In this document: piece after piece, positions 33,643 through 39,312 of the stretch
Position numbering within the stretch: the stretch's first letter is position 1
How the letters are laid out: every line of letters begins with the position of its first letter
Origin: Mucilaginibacter sp.
GTDB taxonomy: Bacteria > Bacteroidota > Bacteroidia > Sphingobacteriales > Sphingobacteriaceae
DNA length: 39,312 bases
Reading direction: 5' to 3'
Assembly (NCBI RefSeq): GCF_028288225.1
Contig: NZ_JAQBOC010000015.1
Coordinates: 1 to 39,312, forward strand
Notes under the pieces: generated by a model
Seen by the model: the letters and a program-made list of their open reading frames with translations, nothing else
Database searches by the model: none
What the model was told of the DNA's origin: nothing
Program-made: the position numbers and the translations under genes

Positions 33643-33804
33643 CCAAAACTCTGTTGACTGTTTATTTACTGTCTTTACTTTTGAGTTCGGTGACTTCGTT
33701 GCGGCATTGCTGGGAAAGGGCTTTATTTCCTGGTAGGCCTTATATTATTGTTTAACTAAACACTCCAAGCCATTGCATCGCTTAAACAACAGGCAGCAGC
33801 AAGT

Positions 33805-33880
33805 AGGAAAATTGTCAATAGCGGTGCATGCCTTAGAAAACTAATAATTGCACCGTTTATATACTATTGACAGTTTTCCT
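33805..33880. repeat. Long inverted repeat
   Basis: AGGAAAATTGTCAATAG (33805-33821) pairs with CTATTGACAGTTTTCCT (33864-33880) with one mismatch. Inside it, CGGTGCA (33822-33828) pairs with TGCACCG (33849-33855). The result would be a two-part stem with an 8-base bulge and a 20-base loop. Confidence 0.65.
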
Positions 33881-34039
33881 GCGATGCTAATTTTGTGATA
33901 GCGGTGCATTGACTCTTAAGATGTAATTATAAAGTGAAACCCGATACCACTAATCATTCTCACCAGAGGCAGCAAGGCGACGGCATAAAAGCCGCCACCA
34001 TAACTGCCCGGTTCCCACACAGGTGTTTATCAGTATATC

Positions 34040-34705
34040 TTATGTTTTCTTTATGTCCCTTAAAGCCCTGACTTCCACAATAACGAATACCGCTTCGATC
34101 AACCGGATCATCTCCTTATAGAAGTCGTATAGTTCCTTTACGTCCATCGTAGAGTATTCCCAGGAATTGACAATGGCCGAATGACACCAAAAGTCAAGCG
34201 TTTGTTTGGCATCAAAAACGTCCCGCGATGCGAAGAACTCGTCAACCACCAAAAATGGTTCCTGCTCTTCACCGGTGGTCAATTCCTGCAATTCAAAGTC
34301 GTCATCTTTATAATTAAACCACTTCATCGCATCCAGTATATAATTAGACCATTCGTAATACGGGGTATCAATGCCGCCGCGAATGCTGGTTTCCTCTTTT
34401 GTCAAACGGTCACCCCGTTGATAAATGATCCAAAGCGCGTCAAGCATTTGCCCCATTCGCTGGAATGTATAGATACACCTGATCAGCTTATCCCGTTTCC
34501 ATTTATTATTATCCTCAATTGCTGCGATCAGCCACCTTTCAAGCCACTTTCTATACCGGCACAGGTAATTACTTGGATAAAAGAAGTGCACTAAAACATC
34601 ATAAGGATTTTCAAATTCTTCAGGGGTTAGCCCTACAGGAGCGTTACGCCATTGTGGTGCACTGTTTTGTATGGTTATCATATCATTAATTTTATCAGCA
34701 GCCAT
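34040..34705 (-). CDS. Protein of two repeated ~90-residue helical modules
   Basis: 221 residues. Two modules begin ENPYDVLVHFFYPSNYLCRY (about 32) and QEPFLVVDEFFASRDVFDAK (about 147). Each runs as N/E-P-x-x-V-x-x-F-F, a gap, L-x-x-W-x-x-x-A, then a long helix ending in a Trp/Val-rich segment (LDALWIIYQR, IEAVFVIVEVR). The same module occurs twice at the N-terminus of the gene upstream. The pattern recalls proteins around Bacteroides mobile elements, but I do not recognise a named domain. A GC-rich hairpin lies directly in front of its start codon. Confidence 0.6.
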   Translation of the reverse strand: MAADKINDMITIQNSAPQWRNAPVGLTPEEFENPYDVLVHFFYPSNYLCRYRKWLERWLIAAIEDNNKWKRDKLIRCIYTFQRMGQMLDALWIIYQRGDRLTKEETSIRGGIDTPYYEWSNYILDAMKWFNYKDDDFELQELTTGEEQEPFLVVDEFFASRDVFDAKQTLDFWCHSAIVNSWEYSTMDVKELYDFYKEMIRLIEAVFVIVEVRALRDIKKT

Positions 34706-34735
34706 GCGGGGCGGCGCCAGAAACTTGCCGCCCGC
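34706..34735 (-). promoter_or_regulatory. Hairpin at the start codon of the 34040 gene
   Basis: GCGGGGCGGC (34706-34715) pairs with GCCGCCCGC (34727-34735), with one bulged base. It touches the ATG at 34703-34705 and fills the 57-base gap after the upstream stop. With no T-run behind it, translational control fits better than termination. Confidence 0.45.
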
Positions 34736-34762
34736 AAAAACTGCTATGAGTTGAATCAGTAA

Positions 34763-36202
34763 TTATTTAAGCTTCTCTACATAACTGCTATAGATCGTTT
34801 CAGCGCTATGGTAAAAAGCCGTAATAGTATCGGTTAATGCATTTATAGATGTTTCATCAGGCTCAAAGGAATTATTATACCTTGATTGCGAATAGGCATT
34901 TTGTAATAACGTAAATTCTTGTACGCCTTCTTTGGAATCCAGCCGGAATACATTTTTAAGTTCATCGGTTATTAATAAGCTAAGACGAAGCAACCTGGAA
35001 AGATTATGCATTTGTACCCGGTAACCCAAAACCGCCTGGATAACCGCTTTTAACGTGCTTTCTACAACCTGATGTAAAAGAAAAGCAGTTAGGCGATAAT
35101 TCTGCCTGCTCCTGTAAAATTCAGCGCCGTCCAGAAACTCTTTGGCCTGTTTGCCCCAGCGATCCCAATGAAAGGATGCTCGTTCTATTAGATAGTCGTC
35201 GCTTAAATTTTTTGGTGCGGGTAGCTCCAGTGCAGGTGATTGGTAAATGATATAGCCCCTTGCCACCGCGTTTGTCCAGAACCGGTTACCGGCTTCTATG
35301 CCTGATCTTGCACTCGAAGATTTATGTACAAGCACATGAACCTTCGCTAAATGCCTGCAATGATCTTCGATCTTATTGCTGAGTTCTCCTTCCGATATTC
35401 TTTCATTATCGGCTATCAGAATCAATAGGAAGAAAGTGAACGGGTGATGATGTGTACCTAAGTGAACGATCATCTGCACGGAAGTGAACCGTTTACTAAT
35501 AAATTGCTGAATTTGGTTTAACCCTGATTTTTCAGCTGCGGTAGGATTGGGGGTTATTCCATTTACCCCGACCGTTTTTTTTATTCCCTCACCAGCAATA
35601 ACTGTCTCCAGCTTTTCCGGTACTTCCTCGTTTTTGATTTCCCGTTGGTGGATCAGCCAGACCGCTGAATACAATTGCAGCAGGTTTTCATAAACGGTAA
35701 TGATTTCACCGGGCAATACGGTTTCATCTATGGGGCCTTTGTATAAAGCGGCATGCAGCCAATCCTTTAAATAGTCCCTGTACTTTTGTGGCTTGATCTT
35801 TTTAAAGATTCTTTTAATCACCAGGTAGGGATTAAGTAACTCTTCCAAAGAGAGGTTGCTTAGAAAATAAGCCCACCTATCCTTTTCTTCCGCCAGTTGC
35901 TCTTCTTTTAGTTTTTCCCGTTTCCAGAAGTTATCCCGGTAGACCAACAATAGTAAATAAGCGGCTTCCAATATTTTTAGAGTGAGGTCATAAGTAAATA
36001 ACAAGTTGCCAGGCCCATGCCTTTTATCATTGTAGTAACGGTCATTGATCACGCAGTCGCGCCATTCCTTTAAATCGCTGTTATGATCTTCCACATCTCC
36101 GGCACTAAAGAAATCCTTTACGACTGTTAAAGGGTTTTGGATCTCCGATTGTCTTAACGTTTTAGGGTAATGTTCCCATGGTGCATATCTGCCGTCATAC
36201 AT
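34763..36202 (-). CDS. HEPN-like domain protein with repeated N-terminal modules
   Basis: 479 residues from ATG 36202; the frame is open further upstream only from a TTG. Two N-terminal modules, NPLTVVKDFFSAGDVEDHNS and NPYLVIKRIFKKIKPQKYRD, match those in the downstream gene. The central part (about 245-335, MIVHLGTHHHPFTFFLLILI) resembles a degraded nucleotidyltransferase domain. The C-terminus (FHWDRWGKQAKEFLDGAEFY, then LTAFLLHQVVESTLKAVIQA and GYRVQMHNLSRLLRLS) is HEPN-like, but the basic motif reads R-x3-H in place of the usual R-x4-6-H, so RNase activity is doubtful. Proteins of this layout occur in Bacteroidota mobile elements. It is divergent from the XRE regulator. Confidence 0.6.
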   Translation of the reverse strand: MYDGRYAPWEHYPKTLRQSEIQNPLTVVKDFFSAGDVEDHNSDLKEWRDCVINDRYYNDKRHGPGNLLFTYDLTLKILEAAYLLLLVYRDNFWKREKLKEEQLAEEKDRWAYFLSNLSLEELLNPYLVIKRIFKKIKPQKYRDYLKDWLHAALYKGPIDETVLPGEIITVYENLLQLYSAVWLIHQREIKNEEVPEKLETVIAGEGIKKTVGVNGITPNPTAAEKSGLNQIQQFISKRFTSVQMIVHLGTHHHPFTFFLLILIADNERISEGELSNKIEDHCRHLAKVHVLVHKSSSARSGIEAGNRFWTNAVARGYIIYQSPALELPAPKNLSDDYLIERASFHWDRWGKQAKEFLDGAEFYRSRQNYRLTAFLLHQVVESTLKAVIQAVLGYRVQMHNLSRLLRLSLLITDELKNVFRLDSKEGVQEFTLLQNAYSQSRYNNSFEPDETSINALTDTITAFYHSAETIYSSYVEKLK

Positions 36203-36282
36203 CGCTTTAATTGTTATACCGGCCTGTATTAACCGGCAAGACAAATTAAAGGCGGATTTTTGCCGTACCGAACCACAGCCGA

Positions 36283-36338
36283 TTGTACTTTACAATTCGG
36301 CGGTTGTTTTGTACTTTTATATTTAAACAATACATTTG
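36283..36338 (+). promoter_or_regulatory. XRE gene promoter with TTGTAC operator motifs
   Basis: A Bacteroidota-type promoter: TTG at 36309 and TACATTTG at 36331-36338, 19 bases apart (consensus TTTG-N19-TAnnTTTG). TTGTAC occurs at 36283-36288 and 36309-36314, the second overlapping the -33 box. Autorepression by the XRE protein is plausible. The -7 box ends 4 bases before the ATG, so the mRNA would be leaderless or nearly so. Confidence 0.55.
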
Positions 36339-36342
36339 ACGT

Positions 36343-36741
36343 ATGGCAGAATCTACTTTAAATATCGGAAACAAAATCACTAAGCTACGTGAGTTGCGAG
36401 GCATGAAACAAGAAACTCTTGCCAGGGAACTTGGAATTAGCCAACAAGCGGTATCGAAAATTGAACAAAGTGCCGATGTTGACGGTGATGCATTGGAAAA
36501 AATTGCTAAGATATTAGGGGTAACAGCTGACGCTATTAGGAATTTCAGTGAAGAAGCTGTAGTTAATTACTTCAATACATTTAACGATAATAGCACGAAC
36601 AACGGTGCGGTTTATGCTTTTAATAGCACTTTCAATCCAATCGACAAACTGATAGAGGTGTTTGAAGAAAACAAAAAACTGTACGAACAGCTATTACAAA
36701 GTGAGAGGGAGAAGGTTGAAATATTACGGAGTAAAAAGTAA
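36343..36741 (+). CDS. XRE-family transcriptional regulator
   Basis: 132 residues. N-terminal XRE helix-turn-helix: ITKLRELRGMKQETLARELG followed by ISQQAVSKIE (about 12-42). A middle segment rich in Asn/Phe (about 68-98) leads to a C-terminal coiled coil (about 99-132, KLIEVFEENKKLYEQLLQSE) that would serve for dimerisation. Such proteins are common in Bacteroidota integrative elements. It is divergent from the HEPN-like gene and 3 bases ahead of the next small gene. Its probable operators are TTGTAC boxes near its own start, and perhaps those near 39025-39198. Confidence 0.8.
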   Translation: MAESTLNIGNKITKLRELRGMKQETLARELGISQQAVSKIEQSADVDGDALEKIAKILGVTADAIRNFSEEAVVNYFNTFNDNSTNNGAVYAFNSTFNPIDKLIEVFEENKKLYEQLLQSEREKVEILRSKK

Positions 36742-36744
36742 CAA

Positions 36745-37008
36745 ATGACCGAACAAGATACCCCTAAATCCTATAGTGATCGGATGCAAAGCTTTGTAAC
36801 CGACCCCGACCTTAAAGCTTTAGATAAAAAATACGAGCCTTATCTTGAAATTCACCAGATCGAAGATGTGATGGAGGCTTGTGATATCATTCAAAATCCG
36901 TCTAATGAAACTGTAATGGGTAAGCTCATTTGGAATACGGATTATGACTATCCTACTGAACTCAAACGGGACATCATTCTGTTGTATAACCGGCATTTCG
37001 TCGACTAA
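36745..37008 (+). CDS. Small hypothetical protein coupled to XRE gene
   Basis: 87 residues, acidic, with no recognised domain: a helical region PDLKALDKKYEPYLEIHQIE, then DVMEACDIIQNPSNETVMGK and a C-terminal RDIILLYNRHFVD. It lies 3 bases after the XRE stop, so it is probably translated from the same mRNA. It converges on the mobilization genes, with 14 bases between the ends. It could be a partner of the regulator; no function can be stated. Confidence 0.55.
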   Translation: MTEQDTPKSYSDRMQSFVTDPDLKALDKKYEPYLEIHQIEDVMEACDIIQNPSNETVMGKLIWNTDYDYPTELKRDIILLYNRHFVD

Positions 37009-37022
37009 TAAGGCGCGCTGAT

Positions 37023-38225
37023 TTACATTCGCAGTCCTTTTCTTTTTTTCCTTTTCTTTTTAAACTCATTCAACGCAGTTTGATCCATATAACCAGCATC
37101 GTTATCAGGGCCGAGCAAATGCCGGACAAGATCGCTACCAGATAAAGCCCGATGACCCACCTGCTCGCGACCTGATTGTTGGCCTTGTAGATTTGTTCCG
37201 CGCTGGCGACTATCCTTTGTATCTGAAAGGCGAGGTTGGTTGCGGTGCTGTCCATCAGTTCCAGCCGCCTGCTTGTATTTTCGATTTGCTTTTCCGATCT
37301 GATCCTGTAGTTTTCCAGCGCCCTGCTGTACATCCTTTCTATTTCCGGCAGTAACTTTTGTATCTGCGTCAGTTCCGGCTGCTGTTCCTCTTGTGGCTGA
37401 TTGTCCGGTTCCGGCTGACTGGTTGGCTCTTGTCCTAACATTTGCCTGGTATATTGTTGTGCAATCTCTTTCTTGTTCATAACTGATCGTATTTTTAATG
37501 GCCTGCCATTTATAAGCGTTTCCTAAATGCGCACCTTTAAGCTGCATTCCCTCATAGCCGTAGGATATGCCGCTTACAAAGCCAGTGCTGGCCTGGTTAA
37601 ATAATATATTGATTCCTTGTGCTTCTAACTGGTCGATGAATTGCTCGGCCGTTGGCTTTTGATTAAGTACATTTTTAATGATCACTTGCAACTTCATTTT
37701 AACAGATGGCTCATCTGTACGCTTCATCATTTCCAGTTCGTTCTTCGTCATGGCCCTTTCCTGCGCCTCGCGGCTCGATATAACTTCTGTTAAGCCATAT
37801 TGCTTTTCAAGCTTTCTAAGTACCTGTTCGCTGCGCTGATAGTCTTTACTGTCACTTACGACTGTTCCATCATAGCCGATACGGTTAACCAGTATATGCA
37901 GGTGCGGATGATCGGCATCAAAGTGCCGGATGATCATATACTGGTGCTGATCGAATCCCATATTGTTCAAATATTCATTTGCAATCATGTTCATTTGTTC
38001 ATCGGCCAGGTTTTCATTGGGCGGAAAGTTGAGTGAAGTATGGTAGAAGTATTTTTGCAGGTTTGGTCTTCGCATTCTGACCAAAGCCACTTCCCGCATG
38101 ACAGTAAGCTCATTGCCCGATGTAAAACTTGAATCCAGGATTTTAGCAACACCCTGATCAACCTTTTGCAAGTTGTATCGCAGCGCTCCCCGGAATCCCT
38201 TTCCTTTTACCTGGTCCGCTGTCAT
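37023..38225 (-). CDS. Relaxase (MobB-type, MOBP-like)
   Basis: 400 residues. The relaxase domain fills about 1-170: GFRGALRYNLQK near the start and the metal-binding His triad in HFDADHPHLHILVNRIG (H106, H108, H110). It cuts one strand at oriT and stays bound to the end during transfer. The likely catalytic Tyr is Y17, by analogy with related Bacteroides mobilization relaxases; this is inferred. The C-terminal 130 residues are low-complexity (Gly, Gln, Arg, Thr) and lie over another gene in a second frame. The start overlaps the MobA-like stop (ATGA), so the two are coupled. Confidence 0.88.
   Translation of the reverse strand: MTADQVKGKGFRGALRYNLQKVDQGVAKILDSSFTSGNELTVMREVALVRMRRPNLQKYFYHTSLNFPPNENLADEQMNMIANEYLNNMGFDQHQYMIIRHFDADHPHLHILVNRIGYDGTVVSDSKDYQRSEQVLRKLEKQYGLTEVISSREAQERAMTKNELEMMKRTDEPSVKMKLQVIIKNVLNQKPTAEQFIDQLEAQGINILFNQASTGFVSGISYGYEGMQLKGAHLGNAYKWQAIKNTISYEQERDCTTIYQANVRTRANQSAGTGQSATRGTAAGTDADTKVTAGNRKDVQQGAGKLQDQIGKANRKYKQAAGTDGQHRNQPRLSDTKDSRQRGTNLQGQQSGREQVGHRALSGSDLVRHLLGPDNDAGYMDQTALNEFKKKRKKRKGLRM
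37070..37480 (-). CDS. MobC-like membrane/coiled-coil protein nested in relaxase gene
   Basis: 136 residues in a different frame, lying wholly inside the 3' part of the relaxase gene. It begins MNKKEIAQQYTRQML, has a Pro/Gln-rich stretch (about 18-36), a coiled coil (about 38-100, ELTQIQKLLPEIERMYSRAL) and a C-terminal membrane helix (WVIGLYLVAILSGICSALIT). Its composition is that of a real protein, while the relaxase tail over the same DNA is low-complexity. It resembles the third mobilization protein found after relaxases in Bacteroidota elements. Both frames may be used, or the relaxase tail may be the by-product. Confidence 0.65.
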   Translation of the reverse strand: MNKKEIAQQYTRQMLGQEPTSQPEPDNQPQEEQQPELTQIQKLLPEIERMYSRALENYRIRSEKQIENTSRRLELMDSTATNLAFQIQRIVASAEQIYKANNQVASRWVIGLYLVAILSGICSALITMLVIWIKLR

Positions 38226-38557
38226 TTAATTAAACAGGTTAAGATGTCTTTCTGTGTTTTCATTAATGCGGTTAGGATACTTAGATAAGCCGGTGATAGC
38301 TTCCCTGCATGCAATTGCTTTACTGCCTGGTTAAGGTTGACACCAATCTTGTGCAATTCCCTGTAAAGCGAAGCATTAACCGGTGATAGTTTAATGAAAG
38401 GAAATCGGCCCGTGAATGCTTTATATCTTATCCAGTTGGCCGGTGTCATTCCTGATGCTTCGGCGTAATTGCAAACGGTATCATTCTCGTCTTTTGTTAA
38501 CCTGATATTGACCTGTATGATCCTTTTATCTTCTTCTTGTAATGCTGGCCTTCCCAT
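38222..38557 (-). CDS. MobA-like relaxosome accessory protein
   Basis: 111 residues. A ribbon-helix-helix-like start (IIQVNIRLTKDENDTVCNYA, about 13-32) is followed by SGMTPANWIRYKAF. The C-terminal half, NASLYRELHKIGVNLNQAVK (about 60-79), matches the L-x-x-I-G-x-N-L-N-Q motif of MobC/MobA-type relaxosome proteins. These bind oriT and help the relaxase nick. It sits between the oriT-like hairpin and the relaxase, overlapping the latter by 4 bases. Confidence 0.85.
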   Translation of the reverse strand: MGRPALQEEDKRIIQVNIRLTKDENDTVCNYAEASGMTPANWIRYKAFTGRFPFIKLSPVNASLYRELHKIGVNLNQAVKQLHAGKLSPAYLSILTALMKTQKDILTCLIK

Positions 38558-38601
38558 GATCTTTGATTTTAAACGAAGTGCAAAATCACTTACTTCTCCG
38601 A

Positions 38602-38644
38602 AGGAGCAAGCCGTTTAAGCGTAGCGAAAACATGGCTTGCTCCT
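38602..38644. other. Candidate origin of transfer (oriT) hairpin
   Basis: AGGAGCAAGCC (38602-38612) and GGCTTGCTCCT (38634-38644) form a perfect 11-bp inverted repeat with a 21-base loop. It lies in the 104-base gap before the MobA-like gene. Just outside the right arm is TCCTGAAAAC, which partly matches the IncP-type nick pattern ATCCTG. Position and structure fit oriT; the nick site is unproven. As an RNA it could also be a terminator for the HTH gene, but no T-run follows. Confidence 0.55.
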
Positions 38645-38661
38645 GAAAACTGAACACATAC

Positions 38662-38952
38662 TTATTTACTGAAACTGATCCGCTTGCTCTTAACTTCCCC
38701 CTTTAAGACTTTCATAATATCCTCGTAATTGTAATAGAGGATGCCGCCGATCTTGGTGAAAGGAATAGTGCCATTATCCCTGAGCGTTTGGAGGGTATTG
38801 TTGGAAATCTTAAGCAGGTTCTTGACCTGATAACTCTTGATAAACTTCCTTGGTTCTTCAGTGGAACCGCCGCTTATCAGCGCCTTCATTTGACCGAGCA
38901 GTCGTTCTCCGAACTCCTGCAAGTCTTCTTTCGTGATGATTTCTGCTGCCAT
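38662..38952 (-). CDS. Excisionase-like HTH protein
   Basis: 96 residues. The C-terminal half is a winged-helix/MerR-type HTH: KSYQVKNLLKISNNTLQTLR, then DNGTIPFTKIGGILYYNYED (about 44-83). This is the usual form of excisionase-like regulators in Bacteroidota integrative elements. The N-terminal 35 residues form a charged helix. It is the first gene of the mob cluster, with a promoter at 38981-39011. It may guide excision or regulate the mob genes. Confidence 0.8.
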   Translation of the reverse strand: MAAEIITKEDLQEFGERLLGQMKALISGGSTEEPRKFIKSYQVKNLLKISNNTLQTLRDNGTIPFTKIGGILYYNYEDIMKVLKGEVKSKRISFSK

Positions 38953-38980
38953 AATTACTCGTTTACTAATGTTAAATATT

Positions 38981-39049
38981 CAAACCTAAACTGCTATCAG
39001 TTGCCCTACAAGTGCAACTTTATGTTGTACCCTTCAAACAAAGTTGTAC
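38981..39049 (-). promoter_or_regulatory. Promoter/operator of the HTH-mob cluster
   Basis: On the minus strand, TTG (39011-39009) and TAGGTTTG (38988-38981) are 20 bases apart, the Bacteroidota pattern. TTGTAC boxes at 39025-39030 and 39044-39049 lie just upstream. The same box overlaps the XRE promoter at 36309, so shared control by that regulator is possible. Confidence 0.5.
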
Positions 39050-39312
39050 CATTCATCTGAGAAAAGCTCACAACTCGCGCACACCTTGGGTATTTTTCGC
39101 TGATACATTTTATCATAACAATGATCCGTTTAAGCACAAAAGTGCTCACATGACACAAATAAAATTCACACCTCATGTACGAGGCAGGTGTTTTGTACAA
39201 AAATGAGTTAAGGAAATTGGAAATTACTCCGAGTTTATCCGAGTCGGACTACGAAAATGGAAGTATTAACACTTAAAAGTCTTCAGACGGCGTTAAATCT
39301 TTAAAAGAACTT
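39050..39312. other. Intergenic region at window edge
   Basis: About 260 bases without a convincing gene. It holds the perfect palindrome TTTTGTACAAAA (39191-39202), another possible regulator site, and the right copy of the long direct repeat (39221-39248). The element's integrase probably lies further right. Confidence 0.45.
39221..39248 (+). repeat. Right copy of 28/29-bp direct repeat
   Basis: AAATTA then CTCCGA then GTTTATCCGAGTCGGA, the same orientation as 19771-19799, 19.4 kb away. Confidence 0.7.

Larger units (their letters stand above)
33594..34039. other. Repeat-rich non-coding spacer
   Basis: 446 bases with no convincing gene. It holds a terminator-like hairpin (33615-33642), a long inverted repeat (33805-33880) and a 12-base direct repeat, ATAGCGGTGCAT, at 33818-33829 and 33898-33909. 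A further GC-rich stretch with CGGCATAAAAGCCG lies near 33973. The density of structure suggests a small RNA or a regulatory element. Confidence 0.5.
19376..39312. mobile_element. Mobilizable genomic island (IME type), left part
   Basis: From the tRNA-fragment border to the right edge of the window, and probably beyond. Support comes from the att-like tRNA fragment, an excisionase-like HTH gene, an oriT-like hairpin with MobA/relaxase/MobC-like genes, an XRE regulator and a dense block of nuclease-type cargo genes. Decayed genes lie at 21310 and 24959. No conjugation (Tra/VirB) genes are present here, so the island looks mobilizable and not self-transmissible, unless such genes lie beyond the window. 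The integrase and intact tRNA are expected past 39312. Confidence 0.7.

Noticed and set aside
33805..33909. Possible CRISPR array from the repeated ATAGCGGTGCAT
   Set aside because: Only two direct copies and one inverted partial copy, uneven spacing, no cas genes in the window.
39006..39206. Short overlapping frames on both strands near the right edge
   Set aside because: They cover the promoter and TTGTAC boxes of the excisionase-like gene and show no protein-like pattern.

Overview
The window looks like a chromosomal segment of a Bacteroidota bacterium, probably of the Sphingobacteriaceae (Mucilaginibacter/Pedobacter type). The grounds are moderate-to-low GC, weak Shine-Dalgarno sequences, promoters of the TTG / TAnnTTTG type, a Kdp locus with an outer-membrane porin, and Bacteroides-type mobilization genes. 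The genus is an inference; no ribosomal marker is present.

Layout. (1) 1-617: a cupin gene. (2) 1037-5473: a 4.4-kb element bounded by a perfect 19-bp inverted repeat, with further shared motifs just inside each end. It holds an acyltransferase, two virion-like proteins built of repeated modules, a small membrane protein, a small HTH protein and a divergent CI/LexA-type repressor. The order resembles a Mu-like phage that has lost its transposase and most structural genes but kept its ends. (3) 5550-18767: a potassium-uptake locus with kup, an NtrC-type response regulator, a histidine kinase, a KdpD sensor without its kinase half, a porin, kdpC, kdpB, kdpA, kdpF and a further 27-residue membrane peptide. 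Sigma-54 promoters precede both kdp and kup. A shared palindrome (TTCCAnnnTGGAA) lies 75-110 bp upstream of each, so I infer one sigma-54 regulon run by the linked regulator. A decayed second copy of that regulator lies upstream of kdp.

(4) 19376 to the right edge: an integrated mobilizable island. Its left border is a tRNA 3'-end fragment (T-arm plus acceptor strand) followed by the natural tRNA terminator. The right part carries an excisionase-like HTH gene, an oriT-like hairpin, a MobA-like protein, a relaxase and a small mobilization protein encoded entirely within the relaxase gene in another frame. No integrase or intact tRNA is in the window; both would be expected beyond 39312.

The island cargo (19955-36202) looks like a defence cluster. 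It includes a secreted/membrane pentapeptide-like protein, a GHKL-ATPase / STAS-like (DUF4325) / PIN trio, and a DUF4935-type PIN protein. A run of same-strand genes follows: PD-(D/E)XK protein, HNH nuclease, Cys/His plus HEAT-like scaffold, second PD-(D/E)XK-like protein, TIR-like (CAP12-type) protein and a frameshifted zinc-ribbon gene. Two further genes share a repeated module, one of them with a HEPN-like C-terminus. I do not recognise the GHKL-STAS-PIN trio or the scaffold-nuclease-TIR set as named systems; they are the best candidates here for undescribed biology. All functional claims rest on reading motifs by eye, with no database search.
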